From Burkholderiales bacterium (GTDB taxonomy: Bacteria > Pseudomonadota > Gammaproteobacteria > Burkholderiales > UBA11063): DNA of 64,000 nt. The stretch lies in assembly GCA_019748155.1 (NCBI GenBank), contig JAIEPY010000007.1, forward strand, positions 26,350-90,349, in the 5' to 3' direction. Positions within the stretch are counted from its first letter, which is position 1. Each line of letters begins with the position of its first letter. The translations under genes were made by a program, and so were the position numbers. Shown here in pieces: positions 21,277-30,360 of this stretch. The notes under the pieces were generated by a model. That model made no database searches, had not been told where the DNA came from, and saw only the letters and a list, made by a program, of their open reading frames with translations.

Positions 21277-21692
21277 CAGTTATACTCCTTGAACGTCACG
21301 GATAAATCAAGCTCAGTAATATCGCCAAAAAAATCAATATCTTTATATTTCTTGCTCAAACTGGTAATCACAAACTCGCCCAGATTTTCTGTACCGATAA
21401 AGAGATCATAAATATCACCATCATCCAAGTAGCGATTAAACAGGCGTAACTTTTCTTTAACGTTAACCCCGAAATACGATGAGAGCTTGACATTAAGTTT
21501 TACCTCATCGGCATTAGCCCCTACATACTCAAGCTTAGGCTTTGCTCCGATTATTTTATGCTCCGCGTATTCGACCGAGCGACTATGTTCAGCATCGCTA
21601 AATGTCATGGTTTCCCACGGGCGTACAGTAAAAACAATCCCACCAAATCCCCCGAGATTGCCTAAATTCTTTAATGTGTCCAGTAATGACAT
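21276..21692 (-). CDS. P2 gpU-like tail protein
   Basis: Size and FTVRPWETMTF...GEFVITSLSKKYKDIDFFGDITELDLSVTFKEY. Confidence 0.65.
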   Translation of the reverse strand: MSLLDTLKNLGNLGGFGGIVFTVRPWETMTFSDAEHSRSVEYAEHKIIGAKPKLEYVGANADEVKLNVKLSSYFGVNVKEKLRLFNRYLDDGDIYDLFIGTENLGEFVITSLSKKYKDIDFFGDITELDLSVTFKEYN

Positions 21693-21733
21693 TTATATCT
21701 CGCAATAAAAAAACCGCCCGAAGGCGGTTTTGG

Positions 21734-21856
21734 TTAATGTTGTGTTGGTTTGGTTAAGAGCAACGCTAAATCATCGGCATCAACATACAACCGATCCTCA
21801 TGTTCCAAAAAGCGAACCATTCTACCATTAAAATAATCACTGAATTTTTCTGTCAT
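21734..21856 (-). CDS. Mini BRO-N-like peptide 1 (40 aa)
   Basis: MTEKFSDYFNGRMVRFLEHEDRLYVDADDLALLLTKPTQH*; starts directly after the antirepressor stop; rho-independent hairpin follows. Confidence 0.7.
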   Translation of the reverse strand: MTEKFSDYFNGRMVRFLEHEDRLYVDADDLALLLTKPTQH

Positions 21857-21857
21857 G

Positions 21858-23015
21858 TTATGCCACCTTATTTAAAACTGCATTAATATCAATCTGATAC
21901 ACATCTTTCCATGCCTCTGCCGGATAAGAATGTACCACCCCAAATCTGTCATCAGGAATATCTTTCATCACCAAACCGTTACGGTTACAATAGCAGGTTA
22001 ATTTTAAACCATTAACTTTTAAATGTTTCAGCCGACTCTGTATTGCGAGTACCGTTGCATATTGATACTCTGGTGCAGAGTGATTTAATTTAGCCTCAAG
22101 CTGACGGACTTTATCATTGGCGCGAGCAAGTTTACCCATTACCGACGCTTCACGGCTGCTACCGATATGCCCCTTTTCTCTAATCGCTTGACTAAGTTCA
22201 GTGCCTAATAAATCATAATTACGCTGCAACAACTCTTTTTCTTCCTCGGATTTAAGCGCCAGTAACAATAAATCCTTGCGTGATAACTCAACTGCTTGTG
22301 GAGCTGCGGAAGCAGCAACCTGTCCATAGCTGCCAGTTTTGCGAATTGATGGCAAAACTTCACTAACTACAAATTCTTCAAATTTTTCTGCATCTGGTAA
22401 TTTGGAACGCATCACTAAGCGATAAACATCGCGCTCTGGAATAATTTTAGTATTACGTAGCTGACCCGTTAAATTCACGGGATAGCTTGTACTTCCCTTG
22501 CAATGCGTTCTAATTGCTTGGTCTGTGTCTTTATAACCTAACTTTTCTGCTACTTCTTTGCCAATAAACCACAGGCTGCCATCATCATGAGTTAACACCG
22601 TCAAATCACCAAATAAATCACTATGGAATTTATGGCTGTGATTATCTGGTTGTGGCTGCTCAATTTTGGCAACCGGATTAAACAGTGGCGTTAGTACATT
22701 TTTTATAAACTCAAGAATGTGAGAAATATATTTACCCTCTGGTGCATTAACAATTAATTCCCCGATTTGTGAGATACTAATAAAAAAATCTTCTCGTGGA
22801 GCAAAACCTTTGCAGTTGGTATACTGACGTAACATTGGCTTGGATAGCGCTGCTTGCACAGACTCTCTTGTATATCCTAGATGCAGGAATACCGGATAAG
22901 CGATAACCAGCTGTTTTTCAGTATCAACAAAGGTGAAACAGTTCAGAAGATTCGTCATAACGTGCTCTTTGGACGTTTTGGACGGATTTATAGCCATTGG
23001 CAGCTGTTTAGTCAT
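21858..23015 (-). CDS. Antirepressor 1 (shared N-domain + BRO-N domain)
   Basis: FGDLTVLTHDDGSLWFIGKEVAEKLGYKDTDQAIRTHCKG...EFVVSEVLPSIRKTGSYG BRO-N. Confidence 0.85.
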   Translation of the reverse strand: MTKQLPMAINPSKTSKEHVMTNLLNCFTFVDTEKQLVIAYPVFLHLGYTRESVQAALSKPMLRQYTNCKGFAPREDFFISISQIGELIVNAPEGKYISHILEFIKNVLTPLFNPVAKIEQPQPDNHSHKFHSDLFGDLTVLTHDDGSLWFIGKEVAEKLGYKDTDQAIRTHCKGSTSYPVNLTGQLRNTKIIPERDVYRLVMRSKLPDAEKFEEFVVSEVLPSIRKTGSYGQVAASAAPQAVELSRKDLLLLALKSEEEKELLQRNYDLLGTELSQAIREKGHIGSSREASVMGKLARANDKVRQLEAKLNHSAPEYQYATVLAIQSRLKHLKVNGLKLTCYCNRNGLVMKDIPDDRFGVVHSYPAEAWKDVYQIDINAVLNKVA

Positions 23016-23222
23016 GATGATTTTCCTAGTAGAAAATGTTTTGTATCAATTATCTACCTTGTGGGTAGAGCTGGAGCTTGATACCACCGCTACTAGACGG
23101 CTGCTATTTATTTGGATATTCATAGCACTCCAACCCATTGGTTGGTGCAGAAAAATAAAAAAAGCCATTGAACAGTTGGCGCTGCTAGTAGTAAATTATA
23201 GGAGGTATCAATTCCTAGCGAT
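23016..23222 (-). ncRNA. C4-antisense-like structured leader 1
   Basis: TATAAT (revcomp 23223-23228), then distal/middle/RBS-proximal complementary segments at 23185-23211, 23078-23096 and 23025-23049. Confidence 0.75.
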
Positions 23223-23294
23223 ATTATATCACATTTTCTAAATATCACCACTTTCATCTACCAATAAAAAAAGCTACCCTACGGGTAACTTTTT

Positions 23295-23543
23295 TTAAAC
23301 TTCAACAGGTTTTTTAAATATTAATAACTTAAATGTTGCTTCTTCAGCTTTTTTATTAGATCCGCACCCTGGTTGCTGTACGGAAGTAATAGAATCAACT
23401 TGCACTAGCTCCCATCCATCAACTGCAGCAGCGTTTATAATATTTTCATACTCTTTAATTACAACAGCATGACTATTCTTCCCTGATTTCCCAGTGTGTA
23501 TTTCAACTGGGACATTTACACACTTATAAACATATTGAACCAT
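23295..23543 (-). CDS. DUF4177-like protein
   Basis: YKCVNVPV...INAAAVDGWELVQVDSI. Confidence 0.5.
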   Translation of the reverse strand: MVQYVYKCVNVPVEIHTGKSGKNSHAVVIKEYENIINAAAVDGWELVQVDSITSVQQPGCGSNKKAEEATFKLLIFKKPVEV

Positions 23544-23560
23544 TAAAACCTCCTTTAAAA

Positions 23561-23767
23561 TTAAGGTAAATCATCGCCACCATTAGGATATACACAACGT
23601 GCAATTCTATCTCGACCTTTACTAACCCCTTTAATAGCGCCAAATTTTTTTACTGATAAAATCATATATTCTGAACATGTAGGCTCAAATCTACAACGCC
23701 CACGATAACGATCTGGAGTAATTTTTTGATAACACCGAACAAAAAAAATGATGACTATTTTTAGCAT
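23561..23767 (-). CDS. YidD-like membrane protein insertion efficiency factor
   Basis: RCYQKITPDRYRGRCRFEPTCSEYMILSVKKFGAIKGVSKGRDRIARC. Confidence 0.85.
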   Translation of the reverse strand: MLKIVIIFFVRCYQKITPDRYRGRCRFEPTCSEYMILSVKKFGAIKGVSKGRDRIARCVYPNGGDDLP

Positions 23768-23819
23768 AATTGATATTATTCTTTATTCTTATTTCTTGGT
23801 CTCACTATATACGTTAAGC

Positions 23820-24059
23820 TTAGTGTACCATATATTTTAATAATCCAGCAATAGCTAAGATGGTTGCAAAACCAGTTCCCGCTATCCATTTGATTAATTC
23901 AAACTTTAATTCAGCAATTGTTTTATCTAATTTTTCATTAGTAACTAAATGGTTCTTTTGCTTTTCTTCAATATCAGTCACAATTGTTGCAATTGCCGTA
24001 ATTTGCTCATCATTAAATTTAGCGTCTTTTAATTGTTTGATGTAGTCAATAGTGTGCAT
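23820..24059 (-). CDS. Coiled-coil plus C-terminal TM protein (DUF1640-like)
   Basis: Coiled coil then WIAGTGFATILAIAGLLKYMV. Confidence 0.5.
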   Translation of the reverse strand: MHTIDYIKQLKDAKFNDEQITAIATIVTDIEEKQKNHLVTNEKLDKTIAELKFELIKWIAGTGFATILAIAGLLKYMVH

Positions 24060-24084
24060 GGCTTATATCCTCTTTAATAGTTAT

Positions 24085-24114
24085 ATTCTACCCTATCATA
24101 GCTCCTTATGTCAA
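24085..24114 (-). promoter_or_regulatory. Promoter TTGACA-N18-TAGAAT with shared ATGATAGGGTAGAAT spacer
   Basis: Same motif at 46817-46845 and 47709-47737. Confidence 0.65.
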
Positions 24115-24121
24115 CAAATGC

Positions 24122-24826
24122 TTAAATGACAGCAAAAAATTTGGCGACTTTTTTAGCTTCATCTTTAAAGTTTTTTAAAATTGTTTGACCTAAATATGCT
24201 GGATGTTTATTAATCACCGAAACATTAATGTAATGAAACCCTTTTATTGGAATTTCTTCGTACTCAACTTCACTCATGTATAATTTTTGTGTGCTAGGAT
24301 ATTGTTCACTTTGGAAAGATATTTCCGCTAAATTTTTGATTTTCGAAATACCTCGCCTAGTTTTGATTGAACCAATATAGTTACCCGTCAATTCAAATAC
24401 ATGTTCTGCGTATCCATCTACTTGACTACTCATTGCAAAATGATAATCATTCAACAACTCTTCATAATCTTCTACAGTAATAACAACTATGCTTTGTGGA
24501 TCATCCAAAATATCAATATTACGAGATAAGTCTCTTAATTCATAGTAGGCTCTGCGATACCCGGATAATTCAATAAACGTATCTAATTGATGATTAACAT
24601 TTAATAGCGAAATAACATCAATAAACTTTTGACTGCACCACTCATTCATATTAACTAAATCAGTCAAATCACCCATTAACAAAGCAATTCGATGCTTACA
24701 TAAAATATTTTTATTTACACTTCCTCTACAGCTACACTTAAAAGAAACTTCTCCATTATTTTCTATTAATCGTATATCATGAATAATTCCAGTACTCCCA
24801 CGCACTTTATATTCGTAATTTAGCAT
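24122..24826 (-). CDS. SWIM-zinc-finger-like protein
   Basis: FKCSCRGSVNKNILCKHRIALLMGD (CxC...CxH). Confidence 0.55.
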   Translation of the reverse strand: MLNYEYKVRGSTGIIHDIRLIENNGEVSFKCSCRGSVNKNILCKHRIALLMGDLTDLVNMNEWCSQKFIDVISLLNVNHQLDTFIELSGYRRAYYELRDLSRNIDILDDPQSIVVITVEDYEELLNDYHFAMSSQVDGYAEHVFELTGNYIGSIKTRRGISKIKNLAEISFQSEQYPSTQKLYMSEVEYEEIPIKGFHYINVSVINKHPAYLGQTILKNFKDEAKKVAKFFAVI

Positions 24827-24891
24827 AGCTCACTCCAAGCAAATAATGTATTTTACACCTAAATATTTGCTGATGTGTTCCATTTTGTAAA

Positions 24892-25392
24892 CTAACTCAC
24901 CACACCGTCACCTGACGTACCAGAAACCTGTTTACCATCACCATCTTTATACTCTCCAGCCTTATGCTGATGCTCAAGCCATGATTTACCGTTGATGATA
25001 ACCTCGCCATTCAGGTTAATCACTTCGGCATTGATGGTTGCTTCACCTTTGCAGTCTATCGTTAGCTTATGCTCTTTGCTGTCGTAACTAATTACCGTAC
25101 CATCCGGATAAGTAGTTGAATCAATATTTTCATCGCCTTCAGGAGGCAGGTCAACTTCGTTGTAGGTAAAGCCGAGCACTACACCATCCGATAACGATGG
25201 TGCGATTAATGCCACGACTGCCTGATCACCGATTTTAGGCAAATTACGTTCGCGGTTACGTGTGCCACCACCCGTCATAATCGGCAAATCTGAGCTTACT
25301 CCATCTTGGTCTGGGAATGTTACCCGACAAGTATGCTTTACTGCATTAACCGAGTAAACCTCACCCAGTTTAAAGATGTTATTATTTATCAT
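24892..25392 (-). CDS. Baseplate assembly protein V-like
   Basis: GEVYSVNAVKHTCRVTFPDQDGVSSDLPIM...IGDQAVVALIAPSLSDGVVLG. Confidence 0.9.
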   Translation of the reverse strand: MINNNIFKLGEVYSVNAVKHTCRVTFPDQDGVSSDLPIMTGGGTRNRERNLPKIGDQAVVALIAPSLSDGVVLGFTYNEVDLPPEGDENIDSTTYPDGTVISYDSKEHKLTIDCKGEATINAEVINLNGEVIINGKSWLEHQHKAGEYKDGDGKQVSGTSGDGVVS

Positions 25393-26575
25393 TGGCTAAA
25401 TCTCCTAAAACACGGTGGGCCGTGAAGCTGGTTCGGTAAGAACTACTACCAACTGAATGCGTGGTACTCTCAATATAGTAGCGTCCGCTAAACTGCCCAT
25501 AATCGACAATATCAACGGTAATCCCAGCCATCAGTGCCGGATTCCCCATCACATCACCGCTAATCACCCATTCGCCACGGTTCTTTTTCCTGAGTAATGC
25601 CAATGCAGTAGTCTCAGCCTCTTTTGCCGAATGAAATTTCTGCCGGATATTTAAAACCTTGCCACCACCATTAATATTAGCTTGGTCCAGATAGCTTTTG
25701 GTTGTCGTTGGCTCGGGCTTTTTCTTTGCAACAGTAGTATTTGGCTTATTGGCTTTATTTGGCGTATTATGCGTAGCTGTCCATTCTGAATTATCGGTTA
25801 AGGTAAATCGAGCCTTTTTATGGCTAACACTGGCAATATGTGTTTTTTTCTTGGTCGGGTCGTAGTATGAGGCTTTAGCTTCCTTATAAAGGTTAAAGCC
25901 TTGTGCGCCAGCTCGCCGGTTATTAATGTCATATTTACTGATCAGCAGCTGTGGTGGCTGATTTTCCAGTTCTTCACGGCTGAGAACATAGAGCGTATCA
26001 TCATCAATTTTAAGCATAAAATCATTATCATCCGCAAGCTTGGCTAAAAACTGTAAATCACTCTGCTCGGTCTGATCACAGACATTAAAGTCCACATCAT
26101 CGCCACTAAAGACCAGCTTCATTTGATTCCGACTAACGATAGCCTCACAAACGGTTTTTAAGGTAGTATGTTCCCATTTATTAGTATTTAAGACACGGCG
26201 AATATTGGAATTAAAGGTTGATACTGCCTTAATCTCAAATTTATTTGGCGGACCGGATTCAGTCACCAAGTCAATCTCAAAAACTCCACAATAGAGTTCT
26301 TCTTCGCTATCATTATCAGACCAGTTATAGCATTTGATGGATACTTCAATCTTATCACCACGTTCCGGCATCCAGTCGCTGACAAACAGCTCGGCGCGGT
26401 CATCAATGGTCAAGGTAATATCATCAACCTCGGTGCTGGTCTTATCGTTGAAATTATAGCTGGTTAGATAAGGTGCCAGATCAGCACTTACATTTTTACC
26501 AGCAATTTTGATCTCAACCTTTGCCTTCCGCGCGGTTTTTGCTGTATCTAACATAATTACCCTCTTTGCTTCCAT
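25382..26575 (-). CDS. P2 gpD-like late control / tail protein
   Basis: CDQTEQSDLQFLAKLADDNDFMLKI, position between V and X. Confidence 0.85.
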   Translation of the reverse strand: MEAKRVIMLDTAKTARKAKVEIKIAGKNVSADLAPYLTSYNFNDKTSTEVDDITLTIDDRAELFVSDWMPERGDKIEVSIKCYNWSDNDSEEELYCGVFEIDLVTESGPPNKFEIKAVSTFNSNIRRVLNTNKWEHTTLKTVCEAIVSRNQMKLVFSGDDVDFNVCDQTEQSDLQFLAKLADDNDFMLKIDDDTLYVLSREELENQPPQLLISKYDINNRRAGAQGFNLYKEAKASYYDPTKKKTHIASVSHKKARFTLTDNSEWTATHNTPNKANKPNTTVAKKKPEPTTTKSYLDQANINGGGKVLNIRQKFHSAKEAETTALALLRKKNRGEWVISGDVMGNPALMAGITVDIVDYGQFSGRYYIESTTHSVGSSSYRTSFTAHRVLGDLANDK

Positions 26576-26766
26576 GGTGGTAAATTAACCGCACTTTTAC
26601 TCGTCACAATTTCTGGAATGGTTAATACCACTCCGGCATCAAATTTAACAATATTACTGTAACGCTGGTTAGCATCTATCAGCTGATTGGCGTACATTTC
26701 AGCCCCCATCATCTTTTTGGCAATGGCATCCCACATATCGCCGTGCCTAGTTGTATAAGTTGTCAT
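26557..26766 (-). CDS. P2 gpX-like (LysM-like) tail protein
   Basis: TRHGDMWDAIAKKMMGAEMYANQLIDANQ...GVVLTIPE. Confidence 0.85.
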   Translation of the reverse strand: MTTYTTRHGDMWDAIAKKMMGAEMYANQLIDANQRYSNIVKFDAGVVLTIPEIVTSKSAVNLPPWKQRG

Positions 26767-28974
26767 TTAATATGCCAATCTTGAATCATACATTTTAGTA
26801 AAATTAGCTTGCTGTTCATTTAGTGCCTCCTGAATCATGCCCTTATCAGTATTACCAGTAATATTAAAGGTCTGTACCGGACTATAGCTGATGTTTTGTG
26901 CTGCTTTTAATGATGACATCTGTTTTTGTTGCTGGGTTGTCGCTGCTTCCAAATTACCGGCAAAGTGTTTTGGCTGGCTGATTTCATGGTTAATATCAAC
27001 CTTGAATGATTTACCATCATTACCGTCAAATAAAGACTTAACCGCACCGACTACCTTCATTACCGTATCATAAAAACCTGAAAGCATTGCCCAAGCTTTT
27101 TTTAGCCAGCCAACAAAATCATCCCAATGGGTACACGCCCAGTAAATCGCACCAGCCAAAAGCGCAATACCAGTAACTATTCTAAATACTGGATTTGCAT
27201 TCATCACCACGTTAACAATCCCTTGCCAATATGACATCAACTTAGTTGCCAGCGCCGCTCTAGTTTGTAGGGGGATAAACCACAGGAGCGCCTTAGTAAA
27301 TCCACCAAACAGTCCAGAGCTCAATAACATCACGGTATTAAATACCGAGATAGCAATTCGTGCAGAGGTAAAAGCTACCGATAATCCAGCGAGAGCAATC
27401 GCCGCTTTACCCATCACCAAGAAAGCCTCTTTATGTGCTTCAATATATGGGCGTATCGTTTGATTCAGCAAGGTATTCACATCTCTTATAACTTCATTGA
27501 TAGCTGGTAAAAATGTGTTACCGATTGTAATGGCAATTGCTGCCAGATTATTTTTAAAAAGCTGCAGGGAGTTTTCTGTAGTAGATGAGCGTGAGGCAAA
27601 CTCTCTCATCATACTGCCGGAATACCTGCTTTTATCACCTACCAGTTGAATATTGCCAATCACTTCCGGCAAATTATTCATCAGTCCGGCAATCGGTGCA
27701 ATTGATTCTTCACCAAAGATTTGCTTTAAAATTGGTGCTTGTTTTTCTGGTGCAAGCTTCTTAATTCGCTGCAGGACATCAATCAATGACTCCATACCGT
27801 TTGTCTGCATACTCTTACCAAGTTTAGCCACATTTATACCTAGCTGGTCAAATGCGTTAACCTGATTTTTAGTTGCTGCAGTTGATGAGGTTAAGGTGGT
27901 CATCATCTTCTTAATACCAGTAGCTGCTATTTCAGGAGCAACACCCGCCCCAATTGAAGTAGCTGCCAGCGCAGCTACCTGAGCCTCAGTTAAGCCCGCA
28001 ATCTTACCGAGTGCACCAATACGCGTAACAACCTCACCAATTTGTGCGCCACTGGCTGCAGAATTATCACTCAGAATATTAATCTGGTCTGCCAGCGCCA
28101 CCACTTGTTGTTGGTTTAAATGAAAGCCTGAGCGCCATTTAGCCATCATATCACCAGCAGCTTCAGCGCTGACATTATATGCAACCGCCATCTGTGCCGC
28201 ATTTTCAGCAAAAGCAATCAAATCCTTTTTTGCGATACCAGCCTGAGCTGCGGCAGCAGTAATATGTCCGAGTCCCTCCACCGCCATTGGCACACGGGTA
28301 GATAGATCTTTAATCTGATTACCCATCTCGGCAAACTCTTGCGGCGTATCAAAGTGCACAAGTTTACGAATATCCGCCATCACCGATTCAAACTTAATCG
28401 CATCCGCAATTGGTTGCTGCAAAAATGAGAAGCTCTTTTTTGCCATCATAATGTCAGTCGCCAAAAAGAAACGCTTTTGTGACTCCTGCTGCAGTCGCTC
28501 CGAAACCATGCCTCTAACCTGAGTCTTAGCCATTTTACTTTGCAGCTTTTCAGTACTGGCAGCCAGTTTATTTTGTTTATCAGCCAAATTATTAATGTCT
28601 AAGCCCGCATCTTTGATTTTTTGCCGATAGTTGGTTAAACGTTCAGATTCATAAGCATGAGCTTTTGCCAGTTTATCGCTGGCTTTTTGCGCCTGAGCCA
28701 AGGCTAACGCCATCTGTCTTGTTGGCGTTCCAATTCTGCCAATTTCCTGCGTTAACTCATTGACGCCTGCTTTGGCGTGATAGGCATCAGTACCCAGTTT
28801 GGTAGTAGTTGCCTCAACTTTTTTAAATTCTTCAATCAGCTTATTTTGTTTTGACAAATTACCCAGTTGATTTTGCATCAGGGTTAATTTATCTTTGGCA
28901 CTACCAAATGCCTTGGTAAATGAATTATTTATTTGTGCCTGAATCTGAAATGATACGTCATGAATTTTTGACAT
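26767..28974 (-). CDS. Tail tape measure protein
   Basis: 735 aa; TP901-type core (VMADIRKLVHFDTPQEF...AAAAQAGI...MAKWRSGF). Confidence 0.9.
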   Translation of the reverse strand: MSKIHDVSFQIQAQINNSFTKAFGSAKDKLTLMQNQLGNLSKQNKLIEEFKKVEATTTKLGTDAYHAKAGVNELTQEIGRIGTPTRQMALALAQAQKASDKLAKAHAYESERLTNYRQKIKDAGLDINNLADKQNKLAASTEKLQSKMAKTQVRGMVSERLQQESQKRFFLATDIMMAKKSFSFLQQPIADAIKFESVMADIRKLVHFDTPQEFAEMGNQIKDLSTRVPMAVEGLGHITAAAAQAGIAKKDLIAFAENAAQMAVAYNVSAEAAGDMMAKWRSGFHLNQQQVVALADQINILSDNSAASGAQIGEVVTRIGALGKIAGLTEAQVAALAATSIGAGVAPEIAATGIKKMMTTLTSSTAATKNQVNAFDQLGINVAKLGKSMQTNGMESLIDVLQRIKKLAPEKQAPILKQIFGEESIAPIAGLMNNLPEVIGNIQLVGDKSRYSGSMMREFASRSSTTENSLQLFKNNLAAIAITIGNTFLPAINEVIRDVNTLLNQTIRPYIEAHKEAFLVMGKAAIALAGLSVAFTSARIAISVFNTVMLLSSGLFGGFTKALLWFIPLQTRAALATKLMSYWQGIVNVVMNANPVFRIVTGIALLAGAIYWACTHWDDFVGWLKKAWAMLSGFYDTVMKVVGAVKSLFDGNDGKSFKVDINHEISQPKHFAGNLEAATTQQQKQMSSLKAAQNISYSPVQTFNITGNTDKGMIQEALNEQQANFTKMYDSRLAY

Positions 28975-29046
28975 AGTAACTTACCTAAACTTTCAAACAA
29001 ATCATCGTTATATGCTATAATTTTCTCCTAATTACAGGAGTTTGTA

Positions 29047-29268
29047 ATGACATTTATTTTAAGCTGCATTCTGGCAATTACTCTCATTGCGCTTAGTGTG
29101 ATGCTATTTGCACTAGTTGCACCATTTTTATTATTTATTGCTGGAATTCTTGGACTTATTTTTGTTGTTTACCCGGGCATTATTGCCATGAGAATACTTG
29201 ACTTTCTTAATCTCACCCGTAATAAAACTAAAAAACCACTCAGGTTATTAATTCCCAAGTGGCTATAA
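29047..29268 (+). CDS. Small two-TM membrane protein, opposite strand in tail operon
   Basis: Hydrophobic 73-aa ORF with upstream TTTACAGGAG-like RBS. Confidence 0.65.
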   Translation: MTFILSCILAITLIALSVMLFALVAPFLLFIAGILGLIFVVYPGIIAMRILDFLNLTRNKTKKPLRLLIPKWL

Positions 29269-29663
29269 TTTAGACTTTAACTCCAAATACTTGTTAAGCT
29301 TCCACACTGGCACGCTTTCCCAGTAACCTACAAAACCATGCTCTGATAATACTAAGCAGGCTGTTCTGAGTTGGTCGACCCGATTGACCCTAACAAAAAA
29401 CCCTGTACCGCATATTTTAATTTGATAAATTCACCAAGCGGCAATCCGTTATAAAATTCAGCCGGAAGCTTGGTCGCATTGATAATCAGCTGTTTGGTAA
29501 ATCCGGTTTCAGCTTCAATTAGTCCAGAAAATCCGGGATTGATGCTTTTATACTGACTCTCAGCCTTTTCATAATCCAGCGTGGTGATATTTTCAATATT
29601 AATCTCCAGCTCACTATATTCTTTACCGTTAAATTGATATGGTTTAGCAAATTTATGTTTCAT
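29263..29663 (-). CDS. Tail assembly chaperone gpE plus gpE+E' frameshift product (E stop at 29352; -1 shift at 29394-29400)
   Basis: In-frame slippery T TTT TTG; -1 frame continues ...VRVNRVDQLRTACLVLSEHGFVGYWESVPVWKLNKYLELKSKL*. Confidence 0.85.
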
Positions 29664-29837
29664 ACTTATTCCTCAATAACACAATTATTTAAATTCTTAT
29701 ATAACGAGCGAAATTTTTCGCTGGTTGGATAGTTTTATCTCGGCAACATCTCACAAAGCGTCAGCAATTCTGTCCAACCACTTCTCCACGCGAGCCAAAA
29801 ATTTGGCGGACGTTTCTTTGCATCGCCAACCAGCACT

Positions 29838-30359
29838 TTAAAAATAATCCCCAAGCTTTTTAACCAGTGCCCTGCCGGCAGCTTCAAAAATGCCATTAAG
29901 TTTATCAATTTTATATAATTGTTCACCATTAAGCTTAACTTCCAATGCCGTAGCTTCCAGTGTAAATGGAACGTTAAGCATATCATTCATTTTTAGGGTG
30001 CCAAGGTTAAACCCTTTGCAACTACCACGAACTGATATATACAAACCTTGACCATTTATAGTATGATCTGCAGAATCAACACCGTTAATAACTGCTTTAA
30101 ATTCGAGCAGCTTGTTATTGAGGTTTAACAGTCTAAATGCTGGCTGACTAACAGTATTAAACTTTACCTCCAGCTCAAGCTTTTCTACTGAGCCAGTGCC
30201 GGGTATCTCAATTTCACCGAGGACACCGGTACCTTCTAAAGTAATAGATTTAAACTTAACCTCGGGTAGCTTTACTTCTGCCACCCCCAGTAAGTCATAA
30301 CCATCAATATAAACCCGGTATTCACGGGTTTGTGCACCGATAAATGTAGAATCACTCAT
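29838..30359 (-). CDS. Major tail tube protein (P2 FII-like)
   Basis: EYRVYIDGYDLLGVAEVKLPEVKFKSITLEGTGVLGEIEIPGTGSVEKLELEVKFNT. Confidence 0.9.
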   Translation of the reverse strand: MSDSTFIGAQTREYRVYIDGYDLLGVAEVKLPEVKFKSITLEGTGVLGEIEIPGTGSVEKLELEVKFNTVSQPAFRLLNLNNKLLEFKAVINGVDSADHTINGQGLYISVRGSCKGFNLGTLKMNDMLNVPFTLEATALEVKLNGEQLYKIDKLNGIFEAAGRALVKKLGDYF

Positions 30360-30360
30360 C

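Noticed and set aside
29735-29986. ORF track 83-aa minus ORF as a gene
   Set aside because: Mostly overlaps the tail tube gene in another frame with no recognisable domain; likely spurious.
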